The notes below the pieces were generated by a model. That model was not told the DNA's origin. It did no database searches and worked only from the letters and a program-made list of their open reading frames with translations. Source: a methane-oxidizing endosymbiont of Gigantopelta aegis (GTDB taxonomy: Bacteria; Pseudomonadota; Gammaproteobacteria; Methylococcales; Methylomonadaceae). From it: a stretch of 64,000 nt of DNA. Below, one piece after another: positions 46,599-56,862 of the stretch. How positions within the stretch are numbered: position 1 is the first letter of the stretch; each line of letters begins with the position of its first letter. The stretch lies in NCBI RefSeq assembly GCF_016097405.1, contig NZ_JAEHGD010000002.1:321876-385875 (forward strand), given 5' to 3'. The position numbers were made by a program, and so were the translations under genes.

Positions 46599-47767
46599 GC
46601 GTGTTCTCCGGCTAATGCGACAACCCGTTCGGCTGCCTGATTCAAGTCTTCACAAACAGTCAGTCCCAGTCCAGATATATTGAGCAGCTCCAGTCCTTCC
46701 TGGGCGTTAGTGCCTTCCAGGCGAACGACAACCGGCAGGTTTAAATGCAGTTCTTTGGCGGCGGCGATAATGCCTTCGGCAATGATGTTGCATTGCACGA
46801 TGCCGCCGAAGATATTAACCAGTACTGCTTTGACTTTGTTGTCTGACAGGATCAGTTTAAAGGCTTCGGCGACTTTTTTGGCATCGGTGCCTCCGCCGAC
46901 ATCCAGAAAATTAGCCGGTTGTCCGCCTTTGAGTTTTATCAGATCCATTGTTGCCATCGCAAGCCCCGCACCATTGACCATACAGCCAATATTGCCATCG
47001 AGCGTGACATAGCTCAAATCAAATTGCTTGGCTTTGTTTTCTGTGGCATCTTCTTGCTCTGGGTCGCGCAGCGCTTGAATATCGGCATGGGCGGGGAGGG
47101 CGTTATCATCGAAATTGATTTTGGCGTCCAGTGCTAACAGTTGCCCGTCTTCTGTTTCAACCAGCGGGTTAATTTCAATTTGGCTGGCGTCTTTGTCAAT
47201 AAACAGATTGACCATGCCCTGCATGATCTGGGCGAGTTGTTTACTTAAGTCTTTGTTTAGCAGGCCTAAGGCTTTGGCAATTTTGCGGCATTGGTAGGCT
47301 TGCAAGCCGGCTGCCGGGTGAATATGGGTTTCGATAATCTTATCCGGTGTTTGTTCAGCTACCGCTTCAATATCCATGCCGCCAGCAGCAGAAGCGACAA
47401 ATAACAGCTTTTCTGCTTTACGGTCGAGTAACAAGCTTAAGTAATACTCGTTTTTGATCGCGGTGCCGGCTTCAATCAGGACGTGATTGACGGGGAGTCC
47501 TTTTGCGTCGGTTTGATGCGTTACCAGACGTGTGCCAAGCAGTTGTTTTGTGTATTCAACAACCTGTTCTGGCGTGCTTGCAAATTTAACCCCGCCGGCT
47601 TTGCCGCGTGCACCAGCATGCACCTGGGCCTTGATAACCCAGTTATGGTTGTCAGAGCGACGGGCAATCTCCAACGCCTGTTCAGGCGATTGTGCAGAAG
47701 CGCCATCGGGAACGGGAATGCCATAGTCACGGAACAATTGTTTTGCCTGATATTCGTGTATATTCAT
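46595..47767 (-). CDS. sucC: Succinyl-CoA synthetase beta subunit
   Basis: 390 residues: an ATP-grasp N-domain ([39 protein letters not shown]) and a C-terminal ligase-CoA domain ([29 protein letters not shown]). Partner of the sucD gene that follows. The pair stands alone, apart from the sucAB genes, in this window. Confidence 0.93.
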   Translation of the reverse strand: MNIHEYQAKQLFRDYGIPVPDGASAQSPEQALEIARRSDNHNWVIKAQVHAGARGKAGGVKFASTPEQVVEYTKQLLGTRLVTHQTDAKGLPVNHVLIEAGTAIKNEYYLSLLLDRKAEKLLFVASAAGGMDIEAVAEQTPDKIIETHIHPAAGLQAYQCRKIAKALGLLNKDLSKQLAQIMQGMVNLFIDKDASQIEINPLVETEDGQLLALDAKINFDDNALPAHADIQALRDPEQEDATENKAKQFDLSYVTLDGNIGCMVNGAGLAMATMDLIKLKGGQPANFLDVGGGTDAKKVAEAFKLILSDNKVKAVLVNIFGGIVQCNIIAEGIIAAAKELHLNLPVVVRLEGTNAQEGLELLNISGLGLTVCEDLNQAAERVVALAGEHA

Positions 47768-47881
47768 TAGAACTCCGATTCGGGTGTTAGCGTTACTCCC
47801 TTTTAATGCTTAAGCGTGGGAGATGATGCTATGCTTAAAAAGTTTATACTCGCTCAACTTCAATAAAACAAGACTTAAGGT

Positions 47882-49501
47882 ATGAATTCCGACATATCGT
47901 CAACCGTTTATCCGTGTCCATTCTCAAAAAAATACGGTATTCCTGTCGAACAAGCCTGGGCACTGTTGAAAATATTTTTCATTTATCGCTTATTGACGGC
48001 CATTGTGATTATAGGGCTGTATTTTAGTCCGTCTTTGCCCGCTAGTCTGAAAATGTTGGACAGACCTTTGTATTTTAATGTTGGCGGCGTGTATTTTATA
48101 TTGATTTTGCTATCAGGCGTGTTGATTTTATGGCGTAAAATATCGTATACGGCGCAAGCGCAACTCACTATTTTTATTGATATTATTTGTCTTACCTTGT
48201 TGATGCATGCTTGTGGGGGGGTTAGTAGCGGTATTGGTATTTTGCTGGTTATTTCCATTGCTGCCGGTGGTATGCTGGTGGGCGGGCGTTGTGCTTTTTT
48301 ATTTGCCGCAATGGCCAGCCTGGCGGTTTTATTCGAACAGGTTTATGCCATTTTGCACAATAACGCATCAACATCCAGTTTAACCTATTCCGGTATGCTG
48401 GGCGCTTCGTATTTTACTATTGCCTTGCTTTCGGTAGTGATGGCACAACGTACTGAGCGCTCTGAATTATTGGCACATGAACGGCAAAAAACGATTGTGC
48501 AGCTGGAGGAGTTAAACCAGCATATCATTCAATATATGCAAAGTGGTATTTTGATTCTGGATATTGACGCTAGGGTTGAATTATATAATCAGGCGGCCGC
48601 GCAATTATTACAACAGCATCATTTGGCTGGGAAATTGAGTGTTCAGGAAAAAGCACTGGCAGAGGCTTTGCAGCAGTGGCAGCGACACCCTGAGTCCGAT
48701 TTTAAAATTGTGATGCTAAGCTGTGGCAATGAAGTTCAGGTCCGCTTCTCTAGTCTTAAAATCGCCGAAAACACATTTTATATGCTCATTTTGGAGGATA
48801 TTGCGTTATACAATCAACGCTTACAGCAAAGTAAGCTAGCCTCTTTAGGTCGTTTGACGGCCAGTATGGCGCATGAAATAAGAAACCCGTTAGGTGCTAT
48901 CAGTCATGCCGCTCAATTATTGTCAGAGGCCCCAGGCTTATCACCGCAAGACCTGCGATTGACTGAAATTATTCATACCCATAGTCAACGGGTGAATGAA
49001 ATTATTGAGTCTATTTTGCATTTGTCACGGCGGAAAATATCTCGGAAAAGTACTATCCATCTTGAGCAGTGGTTGCCTGATTTTGTTGAAAATTTACGTG
49101 AAGAGCTGGAAACTGATCGTAGCATAAGGATCAATATGGTGGCGGGAGATATAAGAATTGAAATAGATGAAGGGCATTTGCGCCAGATATTATCTAATCT
49201 ATTTCGTAATGCTTTGAAATATGGCGATGACAAGCAGCCGATTTTTATCGACGTTACTCTGGTGCAAGATAAGGTGCAGATTCACGTGATGAACTCAGGA
49301 CCGGAAATTGATGAGCAGGTGCAACAACATTTGTTTGAACCCTTTTTTACAACCTCGACGAGCGGGACAGGTTTAGGGCTATATATTTCCCGCGAATTGG
49401 CCGCATTGAATCAGGCCCGATTAAACTATACTTACCAGAATGATAAAAATGATTTCACGCTGACTGTAATAAACGCACGCCAACAGACACTTGATGTATG
49501 A
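47882..49501 (+). CDS. pilS: PilS-type sensor histidine kinase
   Basis: 539 residues. About six N-terminal helices (28-185), a PAS-like segment (MQSGILILDIDARVELYNQAAAQLL), a HisKA dimerisation domain with the phospho-His in SMAHEIRNPLGAISHAAQLL, and HATPase motifs NLFRNALKYGDD and GTGLGLYISREL. It partners PilR to control pilin transcription. The stop overlaps the pilR start (ATGA). Confidence 0.88.
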   Translation: MNSDISSTVYPCPFSKKYGIPVEQAWALLKIFFIYRLLTAIVIIGLYFSPSLPASLKMLDRPLYFNVGGVYFILILLSGVLILWRKISYTAQAQLTIFIDIICLTLLMHACGGVSSGIGILLVISIAAGGMLVGGRCAFLFAAMASLAVLFEQVYAILHNNASTSSLTYSGMLGASYFTIALLSVVMAQRTERSELLAHERQKTIVQLEELNQHIIQYMQSGILILDIDARVELYNQAAAQLLQQHHLAGKLSVQEKALAEALQQWQRHPESDFKIVMLSCGNEVQVRFSSLKIAENTFYMLILEDIALYNQRLQQSKLASLGRLTASMAHEIRNPLGAISHAAQLLSEAPGLSPQDLRLTEIIHTHSQRVNEIIESILHLSRRKISRKSTIHLEQWLPDFVENLREELETDRSIRINMVAGDIRIEIDEGHLRQILSNLFRNALKYGDDKQPIFIDVTLVQDKVQIHVMNSGPEIDEQVQQHLFEPFFTTSTSGTGLGLYISRELAALNQARLNYTYQNDKNDFTLTVINARQQTLDV

Positions 49502-50838
49502 CTAAACCACTGACTTTAATCGTTGATGATGAACCCGATATTCGGGAATTGCTGAATATAACGTTATCCCGAATGGGGGTTGAAGCACATTGTGCGGCGA
49601 CGATTGCAGAGGCTAAGCAATTGTTGGAGCGCTATGCTTTTGATTTATGTTTGACCGATATGAAGCTGCCCGATGGTGATGGATTGGCATTAGTGGAGTT
49701 GATGCAAATGAATTATGGCCAGGTGCCGGTCATTGTTATTACAGCATTTGGCAGTATGGATATTGCGGTTAGGGCGATGAAGCTGGGCGCATTTGACTTT
49801 TTATCTAAGCCTGTTGATTTACCGGCATTGCGGCAACTGGTGCAGAATGCACTACAGCTCTCAGGGCCGGTACAGAAAGCTAAAGACCGCCGTATGCGCG
49901 ATATTTTACTCGGTGACTCATCCGTCATGCGAGATATCCGCTCAAAAATCCAAAAACTGGCGCGTAGCCAGGCACCGGTTTATATCAGTGGGGAGTCCGG
50001 GTCGGGTAAAGAGCTGGTGGCACGTTTGATTCATCAGCAAAGCCCAAAAAGTGAATGTGCTTTTGTCGCCGTCAACTGTGGTTCTATTCCACATGAATTG
50101 ATGGAAAGTGAGTTTTTTGGTCATAAAAAAGGTAGTTTTACCGGTGCGGTATCGGATAAGAAGGGGTTATTTCAGGTGGCTGATGGTGGCACCCTTTTTC
50201 TGGATGAAATTGCCGATTTACCGTTGTCATTACAGGTCAAATTGTTACGCGCGATTCAGGAAAAGAAAGTTCGGCCGGTCGGTGGGCAAAACGAGGAGAC
50301 GGTGAATGTTCGTATTTTAAGTGCAACCCATAAAGATTTACGCAAAATGGTACAGAGCGGCGATTTTAGACAGGATTTATATTATCGTTTGAATGTTATC
50401 GAACTGCATTTGCCGCCTTTACGTGAGCGCGCGTCAGATATTCCACAATTGGCTGAATTTCTACTTGCCAAGCTGGCGAAAAATAATCAAATAAGCGCTC
50501 CAAAATTGACCGATAGTGCCATTAGGACGCTACAGCATTATTCCTTTCCAGGGAATGTACGGGAATTGGAGAATATTTTGGAACGAGCACTTGCACTGTA
50601 TGATGGTGATACGATTGATGTAGATGATCTGAATTTGCCCATCGGAGCAGAAACGGTATCAGATGAGTCGTTCGACTCCTCAGTTCAATCGCTGGAAGAA
50701 TATCTGGAAACTATTGAAAAGAAAATGTTGACACAAGCTTTAGAGCAGAACCGATGGAATAAAACAGCGGCAGCAAAGCAATTGGGTTTAACATTTCGCT
50801 CGTTTCGGTATCGATTGAAAAAGCTTGGGCTGGATTGA
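49498..50838 (+). CDS. pilR: PilR-type sigma-54 response regulator
   Basis: 446 residues. Receiver domain (IVDDEPDIRELL, Asp in LCLTDMKLPDGDG, Lys in LSKPVDLP), an AAA+ domain with GESGSGKELVARLIH, the sigma-54 contact loop KGSFTGA and LFLDEIADL, and a Fis-type helix-turn-helix (NKTAAAKQLGLTFRSFRYRL). It activates sigma-54 promoters such as pilA. Full length, convergent with the next gene 9 bases away. Confidence 0.92.
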   Translation: MTKPLTLIVDDEPDIRELLNITLSRMGVEAHCAATIAEAKQLLERYAFDLCLTDMKLPDGDGLALVELMQMNYGQVPVIVITAFGSMDIAVRAMKLGAFDFLSKPVDLPALRQLVQNALQLSGPVQKAKDRRMRDILLGDSSVMRDIRSKIQKLARSQAPVYISGESGSGKELVARLIHQQSPKSECAFVAVNCGSIPHELMESEFFGHKKGSFTGAVSDKKGLFQVADGGTLFLDEIADLPLSLQVKLLRAIQEKKVRPVGGQNEETVNVRILSATHKDLRKMVQSGDFRQDLYYRLNVIELHLPPLRERASDIPQLAEFLLAKLAKNNQISAPKLTDSAIRTLQHYSFPGNVRELENILERALALYDGDTIDVDDLNLPIGAETVSDESFDSSVQSLEEYLETIEKKMLTQALEQNRWNKTAAAKQLGLTFRSFRYRLKKLGLD

Positions 50839-50847
50839 TTAGTCTCC

Positions 50848-53800
50848 CTAACTTTTTTCTAGCAATGCTGTAAATTCACGGGCAGGCAAGGGTTTGGAAA
50901 AATAGTATCCCTGGATTTGATGACAGCCTTTTGACCGTAACAATTGGAGCTGCTCTTCTGTTTCAACGCCTTCTGCAATGGTTTTTAAATTCAGACTGTT
51001 AGCCAGACTGATAATGGCATTGACAATATTTTCAGTGCCCTGGTTTTTAACAATTTTAGCCGTGAAGGATTGGTCAATTTTCAGTTTGTCCAGAGCAAAG
51101 CGTTGTAAATAAGCTAAGGAAGAGTAACCGGTTCCAAAGTCATCTATGGATAGTTGAACGCCGGTTTTAGCCAACTGTTGTGTAATCATAATGGCTTCTT
51201 CAGCATTTTTCATGGCCATGCTTTCGGTGAGCTCAAGCTCTAGAAACCTAGGGCTTAATTGCGCTTGTTCCAGGGTAGTGGTGACTTTTTCCACCAGCGC
51301 CTGCTCATGAAATTGTGCCATCGACAGATTTATCGCTACCGTTAAATCGTCAAACCCTGCCTGATGCCAGATTTTTATTTGCTGCACTGCCTCTTGTAAT
51401 ACCCAATCGCCTATAGGCATAATCAAACCGGTGTCTTCTGCAATCGAAATAAAATCTGCCGGAGACACCATGCCCCAGTCGGGATGTCGCCAGCGTATCA
51501 AGGCTTCAGCGCCCATGATTTGATGGCTGATGGCATCGACCTGGGGTTGGTAATACAAAACAAATTCCTTATTGTGGATGGCCTGGCGCAGAGCGGTTTC
51601 GATTTTTAGTCTCTGTAAAGATTGTTGCTGCATTTTCTGGGTAAAAAATTGATATTGATTGCGGCCTTTTGCTTTGGCTTGATATAAAGCGGTATCCGCA
51701 TTCTTATGCAGCGTTTCATAATCGTGACCATTTTCTGGAAATAAGCTGATTCCAATCGAAGTCGATATATGTAGTTGATTATTCGCGATTACAATAGATT
51801 GATTAAAAGACGCGATAATCTTTTCGGCAACGCGTCCTGCACCTTTAAAATCGGTATCCGGTAGTAGAATATTAAATTCATCGCCTCCTAAACGAGCAAC
51901 CGTATCTTCTTCGCGGACCAGTGCTTTTAAACGTCGGGCCACCTCGATGAGTAATTTGTCTCCGACAGGATGGCCTAATGAATCATTAATATTTTTGAAG
52001 CGATCCAAGTCTAAAAATAATAAAGCAAATTGTGTTTGATTCCGTTCTGCAGTGATCAATGTTTGATTTGCATGCGTTTCTAATAATACTCGGTTAGGTA
52101 AATCCGTTAGTGGGTCATAATGTGCTAGATGCTCTATATGCGCCTCTGCTTCCTTATGTTGAGAAATATCTGAAAAAATAGCGACATAATGAGAAACTTT
52201 ATTTTGTGCATCTTTGAGGCAACTAATACTCATCCAGGCAGGATAGATTTCACCATTTTTACGTCGATTCCAGGTTTCGCCCTGCCAGTAATTTAAACTA
52301 TTGATTTCTTCCCACATCAAGCGATAAAAATCAATAGTTTGTCGTCCTGATGCCCAAATTTCAGGGTCTTTTCCTTTTACCTCTTGTTCTGTATAACCGG
52401 TAATCCGGGTAAATGCTTGATTGACGGAAATGACATGGTTATTTTTATCGGTAATCAAGATTGCTTCCTGGCTTTGGGAAAAAACCTGGGCTGATAAATA
52501 CAGTTCATCTTCGGCTTTTTTTCGCGCGGTCTCTCGATCAAATGTTGCCAGGGCGAAACTTAAATCCTCGCCCAACTCTGTCAACAACTTGATGATTTCA
52601 TTGGTGAAATAACCTTCGGTTTGTGAATATACACTCAATACAGCATAGCATTCAGATCCACGGATAATCGGAATACAACAGATAGAGGCAAAATTAAATG
52701 TTCCTGCGGCTTGCTGCCAGGGTTTAGTCCTAGAATCATCCATAAAACGGTTTATGACAATAATTCTTTGTTCTCGATAACACCTCCCTATAGGACCTTG
52801 TCCTTCTGCTAATGCCGAATTTGCTGAGATTTTGACGGTATCTAGGTATTCAACGCCTTGACCTGCGCAAGCAATAGGAACAATTTGCTGATCAGGGTTG
52901 GATTTTACACCTACCCAGGCCATATTTAAGCTACCAAAACGTACCGTTATTTGGCATAAGGTATTAAATAATTCTGTTTCATTGGATATTTTTATAATCG
53001 CTTGATTGATTTCGCTTAAGGTATGATATAAATCATTCAGGCGCTGAATTTTTTCTCTATCTCGCCTGCTTTGCGAAATATCCATTAAAAAGCCAATTAA
53101 CTCCTTAACCTCTCCGTCTTCGACAATGAGGGTCACAGTATCTTTAATCCAGACCGTTTCACCCTGAGCCGAAATCATCCGGTATTCCATTGAATGATCC
53201 TGAAAAGCCTGGGTTTGGCTTGAACAAAATGTTGGTACCCATGCACGGTCTTGCTCATGTAAATGATTTTCCCAGAAATGGGGCTCATCAAGCCATTGCT
53301 GAGCAGGGTATCCTAAAATTGCTTCTGCCTGATCGCTGACGAAAGTAAATTTAAACATCTTGGCGTCAACCCGGAAAAAAATAGCCGGCTGTGCTTGTAT
53401 TAATTGTTTGAGCAAGGACTCGCTACGTGCTAGCTGCCGATAATTATGATCAATAATATTGGCTTGTTGACGTAGTTCTAGTGCTTTCCGCTCCGCTCGC
53501 TGCTCTGCTTGTTGCCGGATGACTATTTCTTCAGTCAATTTTTGGTTTTGTTCGACAAGTTCAGTTTCGGCTAACCTCCGGCTTTCCTGAATCAATACAA
53601 GCCACCAGGCCAACACACTTAAAAATAAAGCAATGACCCAAAAAACAGGATAAAAAAGCTCACGAAGAACGGCCGTGTTTTCAGTATCGATAAGCCCGAA
53701 CGGATGTACAAAAACTACCCAGAGTGTTAGTCCAAGCACAGCTAACATCATGCCCCAAAGTGACAAAAAATAGGCGATACGCTGAGCACTTTGAGAGGGT

Positions 53801-55470
53801 ATTTTATTCAGCGTCAAAAGATTAATCATTCGGATAATGGCGTGCTGATAAAAAGTCGGTGGTTTGGGTTTACAGATGTCGTGACAATTGGAATCTAATG
53901 TACAGCAGAGCGAACAGATGGGGTGATCATAATAAGGACAATAAGCCATATCGGTTTGGACATAGTGTTGATCACAGGCGCCACAGGTCTCCTGTGTCTC
54001 AGAATACCCATAATGCTTATTATTTCGGGCGATGTAATATTTCCCTTGCGTGAATTTGGCAATGACAGGCGTTAGGAAAAAACTGATGCATAGCGCTAGC
54101 AAGGGTGAAAATGCCTGGGCATACAGCCCGAATACTCCGGTATAGGCAAGGATTGAAATAAATGAAGCCAGTAGCATGCTGACAAAGCCAACCGGATTAA
54201 AATCAAACAGATGCGCACGTTTAAATTCCACCATCGGAGGGCTTAATTTTAGCGGCTTGTTAATGATTAAATCAGCAGTAATAGCTCCTATCCAGGCAAT
54301 GGCAATATTGGAATAAAGTCCTAGGATTCCGGTTAAAGCTTCAAATATACCCAGTTCCATGAGAATCAGGGCAATGGCAATATTAAAAATTAGCCAAACG
54401 ACGCGGCCGGGGTGAGAATGAGTTATGCGGGAGAAAAAATTGGACCATGCCAGGGAGCCGGCATAGGCATTAGTGACATTGATTTTGATTTGTGACAGTA
54501 GAACAAACAGCATACTGATCAAAAGCGCCTGATCAGTATTATCAAAAACAAAGCGATAGGCGATGTTATACATTTGAATGGGGTGCTTAGCCTCTGTTAG
54601 TGTTAAGCCACTCAATAAAACCAATACAGCCAGCATCATGCCTAATATTTGTTTAAAACAACCCATTAAAATCCAGCCGGGGCCCGCTAGGATCACAGTC
54701 AGCCACCAGCTCCAACGATTATTTTGATTTTGATCGGGCATGAATCGCAGATAATCCACTTGTTCACCGATTTGGGCAATTAGTGACAGCGAAATGCCGC
54801 AAGCGATACTAAAATAATAAATATCAAATTGGTTACTGTGTGTGATTACCCCGGAGAAATGGCGAACTTCATTTAGTAGCTCAGGCTTGGATGTCAATAC
54901 AAAATAGAGTGGTAACAACATCAGAAGTAGCCACAATGGCTGAGTCCATTTCTGCAAAGCACTAATCAGTGTTATGCCATAAAAGACCAAGGGAATGATG
55001 ATCAATGAGCAAACGATATACCCTAGCGATAACGGCAAACCAAAATACAATAATAATGCCTGCGCCATAATTGCCGCTTCCAAAGCAAAGAAAATAAAAC
55101 TGAAGGACGCGTAAATCAGTGAGGTGATGGAAGAACCGATATAGCCGAAACCCGCGCTGCGAGTCAAAAGGTCAAGATCAATATTGTAGCGAGCGCAGTA
55201 ATAGGCGATGGGGATGCCAGTCAAAAAGATAATCAGCGAGGCTACCACAATCCCCCAGAATGCATTACTGAAACCATAATCCAGCAATAAGGCTGCGCCA
55301 ATCGCTTCTAAAGCTAGAAATGAAATACTGCCTAATGCAGTATTGCCTATCACAAAGGGTAACCATTGGCGAAAACTGGCTGGTGCATAACGCAAGGCAT
55401 AATCTTCCAATGATTCAGTGGCCACCCATTGGTTATAACGCCTGCGTGTCTTTTCTATTTTGTGCTGCAT
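50848..55470 (-). CDS. NCS1 permease-like domain fused to PAS-GAF-PAS-GGDEF-EAL
   Basis: 1540 residues. Residues about 25-470 resemble an NCS1 (nucleobase/hydantoin) permease with 12 hydrophobic segments (SLEDYALRYAPASFRQW at the start; AWIGAITADLIINKP and DFNPVGFVSM late). Then come a Cys-rich patch with eight Cys (496-533, probably zinc), two more helices (565-590, 605-627), a coiled coil (630-680), PAS (685-800), GAF (815-975), PAS (990-1105), GGDEF (1110-1275; GGDEF 1195-1199, inhibitory REED at 1187-1190) and EAL (1295-1535; EAL 1322-1324, NLSMAQF, ELTES, IDDFGTGYSSL, AEGVET). Both enzyme sites look intact, so it may make and break c-di-GMP. The permease part may sense or import a nitrogenous ligand; this is inference. 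Confidence 0.85.
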   Translation of the reverse strand: MQHKIEKTRRRYNQWVATESLEDYALRYAPASFRQWLPFVIGNTALGSISFLALEAIGAALLLDYGFSNAFWGIVVASLIIFLTGIPIAYYCARYNIDLDLLTRSAGFGYIGSSITSLIYASFSFIFFALEAAIMAQALLLYFGLPLSLGYIVCSLIIIPLVFYGITLISALQKWTQPLWLLLMLLPLYFVLTSKPELLNEVRHFSGVITHSNQFDIYYFSIACGISLSLIAQIGEQVDYLRFMPDQNQNNRWSWWLTVILAGPGWILMGCFKQILGMMLAVLVLLSGLTLTEAKHPIQMYNIAYRFVFDNTDQALLISMLFVLLSQIKINVTNAYAGSLAWSNFFSRITHSHPGRVVWLIFNIAIALILMELGIFEALTGILGLYSNIAIAWIGAITADLIINKPLKLSPPMVEFKRAHLFDFNPVGFVSMLLASFISILAYTGVFGLYAQAFSPLLALCISFFLTPVIAKFTQGKYYIARNNKHYGYSETQETCGACDQHYVQTDMAYCPYYDHPICSLCCTLDSNCHDICKPKPPTFYQHAIIRMINLLTLNKIPSQSAQRIAYFLSLWGMMLAVLGLTLWVVFVHPFGLIDTENTAVLRELFYPVFWVIALFLSVLAWWLVLIQESRRLAETELVEQNQKLTEEIVIRQQAEQRAERKALELRQQANIIDHNYRQLARSESLLKQLIQAQPAIFFRVDAKMFKFTFVSDQAEAILGYPAQQWLDEPHFWENHLHEQDRAWVPTFCSSQTQAFQDHSMEYRMISAQGETVWIKDTVTLIVEDGEVKELIGFLMDISQSRRDREKIQRLNDLYHTLSEINQAIIKISNETELFNTLCQITVRFGSLNMAWVGVKSNPDQQIVPIACAGQGVEYLDTVKISANSALAEGQGPIGRCYREQRIIVINRFMDDSRTKPWQQAAGTFNFASICCIPIIRGSECYAVLSVYSQTEGYFTNEIIKLLTELGEDLSFALATFDRETARKKAEDELYLSAQVFSQSQEAILITDKNNHVISVNQAFTRITGYTEQEVKGKDPEIWASGRQTIDFYRLMWEEINSLNYWQGETWNRRKNGEIYPAWMSISCLKDAQNKVSHYVAIFSDISQHKEAEAHIEHLAHYDPLTDLPNRVLLETHANQTLITAERNQTQFALLFLDLDRFKNINDSLGHPVGDKLLIEVARRLKALVREEDTVARLGGDEFNILLPDTDFKGAGRVAEKIIASFNQSIVIANNQLHISTSIGISLFPENGHDYETLHKNADTALYQAKAKGRNQYQFFTQKMQQQSLQRLKIETALRQAIHNKEFVLYYQPQVDAISHQIMGAEALIRWRHPDWGMVSPADFISIAEDTGLIMPIGDWVLQEAVQQIKIWHQAGFDDLTVAINLSMAQFHEQALVEKVTTTLEQAQLSPRFLELELTESMAMKNAEEAIMITQQLAKTGVQLSIDDFGTGYSSLAYLQRFALDKLKIDQSFTAKIVKNQGTENIVNAIISLANSLNLKTIAEGVETEEQLQLLRSKGCHQIQGYYFSKPLPAREFTALLEKS

Positions 55471-55814
55471 AAGCGGTTGTTTCTACCAGTTTTAAGGGGC
55501 TGTGTCAGCTATTATAGCCAAGAAAAATAGAGCAAGAGGCTTTTTGGTTATGCGCACTGCGGATGAAAATTTGGCTTTTGGTGGTTCATTTTTTGTCGAG
55601 GGTAAGGAGAAAAATGCCACTGTAGTCAGTTAGCTACAGCATAATTTTCAACGCCACCATCGGCAAAAAGGGCTGCCGGGTTAAATTTCAAGTTGCGGGA
55701 TGAGTAGAGCAAGAGCAACGCATGGCGCAGCTGTCGAGAGTGAAGTTGATCTCATCAAAGCGAACATCGGCTTAAATGATGGGTTTTCGTTTCTACTGAC
55801 CCGAAACCGAAGGC

Positions 55815-55840
55815 TATTCCCACGCAGAAGCATGGGAATA
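55815..55840. repeat. REP-like palindrome
   Basis: TATTCCCA and TGGGAATA form a perfect 8-bp stem around CGCAGAAGCA, resembling the GTTCCCACGC...GCGTGGGAAC type palindrome common in intergenic DNA of several gammaproteobacteria. It lies in the roughly 430-base gap 55471-55899, in which I see no gene; the remainder shows nothing I recognise. Confidence 0.5.
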
Positions 55841-55899
55841 ATGCGTTACGAAGTTAAGTGGTGAGGTTGGTAGTTTTGGGGATGATACATCCCCTCTGA

Positions 55900-56757
55900 T
55901 TATTCTGCGGTTTTTTTGATAAATTCTGCAAAAGGCACAAATTCGGCGTTGTGATGCTGATGACAAACAGCAAAACGGTGTTTTTGTTTGTTGATAGTTT
56001 TTATCAATACTTCCAGATTTGATTTGCGGCGGCAGCGTGTTCCTTTCTGGGTTGCAGCCTGGCATTGATCTGCATTTTCGCTATGGTCTATAACTGAAGA
56101 TTGTTTTTTTTCTGTTGTAGCTGTTTTTGTGGGTTTTTCTGCGGCTTCAGTTTTTGTTTCAGTAATGGTTTTTTCGGCTGCCTCAGTCACCGGTGTTATT
56201 TGTTTTTCTTCAGGCTTTGATGTGGGTGCTGCTGACGCCGGTTTTTTGCGGGAAAGATATTTATCGACACGAGTTACGGGTGCGGAGTCTTGTTTTGGCT
56301 CCAGCGTTGCGGCTTTAACAGTCTTTTTTTGGGGTGAAGCTTTCGCTTGTTGTTTCTGCGCCAGATATTTTTCAACACGTGTCATCGGCTTTTGAGGTGC
56401 TGAGGTTGGTTTTAGGCGAGTTTTCGAAGCAGCTTGTTTTTTAGCCAGATAACGTGCAACGCCGGTTAATGTAGTGTCAGTTTGCGCGTCGTTTATTTCG
56501 ATTTCAGAAGTCTCGGTTGCAGTCTTGTTTTGAGCTGTGGCTTGTTGTTTTTTGGCCAGGTATTGTTCGACACGAGTCGGTTCGGGTTGGGGGTTTTTCT
56601 TTTGCAAATAGCGTTCTACACGCGTCAGTCCTTGCCCGGTATTAGTGTCCGTTTTGGGCGGTTGATGATATTTATTTGGATCATCATGTTGAGAATTGGG
56701 GTCGGGTAAATTTAGACCCGCTAAATCGATCAATTTAGAGAAAAAGTTTTTAGCCAT
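55900..56757 (-). CDS. TRVxxYL-repeat protein with a C-terminal Cys/His motif
   Basis: 285 residues, not assigned. A short N-terminal segment (FFSKLIDLAGLNLPDP) is followed by five copies of T(R/G)VxxYLxxK at 45, 61, 98, 126 and 162, each in a basic, Ala/Gln/Lys/Thr-rich disordered linker. Then comes a Glu/Thr-rich stretch (190-225) and a C-terminal domain (232-270) with CQAATQKGTRCRRK and AVCHQHHN, a probable zinc site like that in KGTxC-type (DUF5763-like) domains. No signal peptide. Divergent from the neighbouring region; the AGGTGTG upstream of ATG 56757 is a ribosome site. Function unknown. Confidence 0.65.
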   Translation of the reverse strand: MAKNFFSKLIDLAGLNLPDPNSQHDDPNKYHQPPKTDTNTGQGLTRVERYLQKKNPQPEPTRVEQYLAKKQQATAQNKTATETSEIEINDAQTDTTLTGVARYLAKKQAASKTRLKPTSAPQKPMTRVEKYLAQKQQAKASPQKKTVKAATLEPKQDSAPVTRVDKYLSRKKPASAAPTSKPEEKQITPVTEAAEKTITETKTEAAEKPTKTATTEKKQSSVIDHSENADQCQAATQKGTRCRRKSNLEVLIKTINKQKHRFAVCHQHHNAEFVPFAEFIKKTAE

Positions 56758-56862
56758 AACACACCTTTAAGAGTATTTATTATTTTATTATTGTGTATAG
56801 CAAGCATAACGCAACAGGCCGCTGTTGTGAATAAAAAGCGGAGTGTCGCAGGAAATTTAAGC

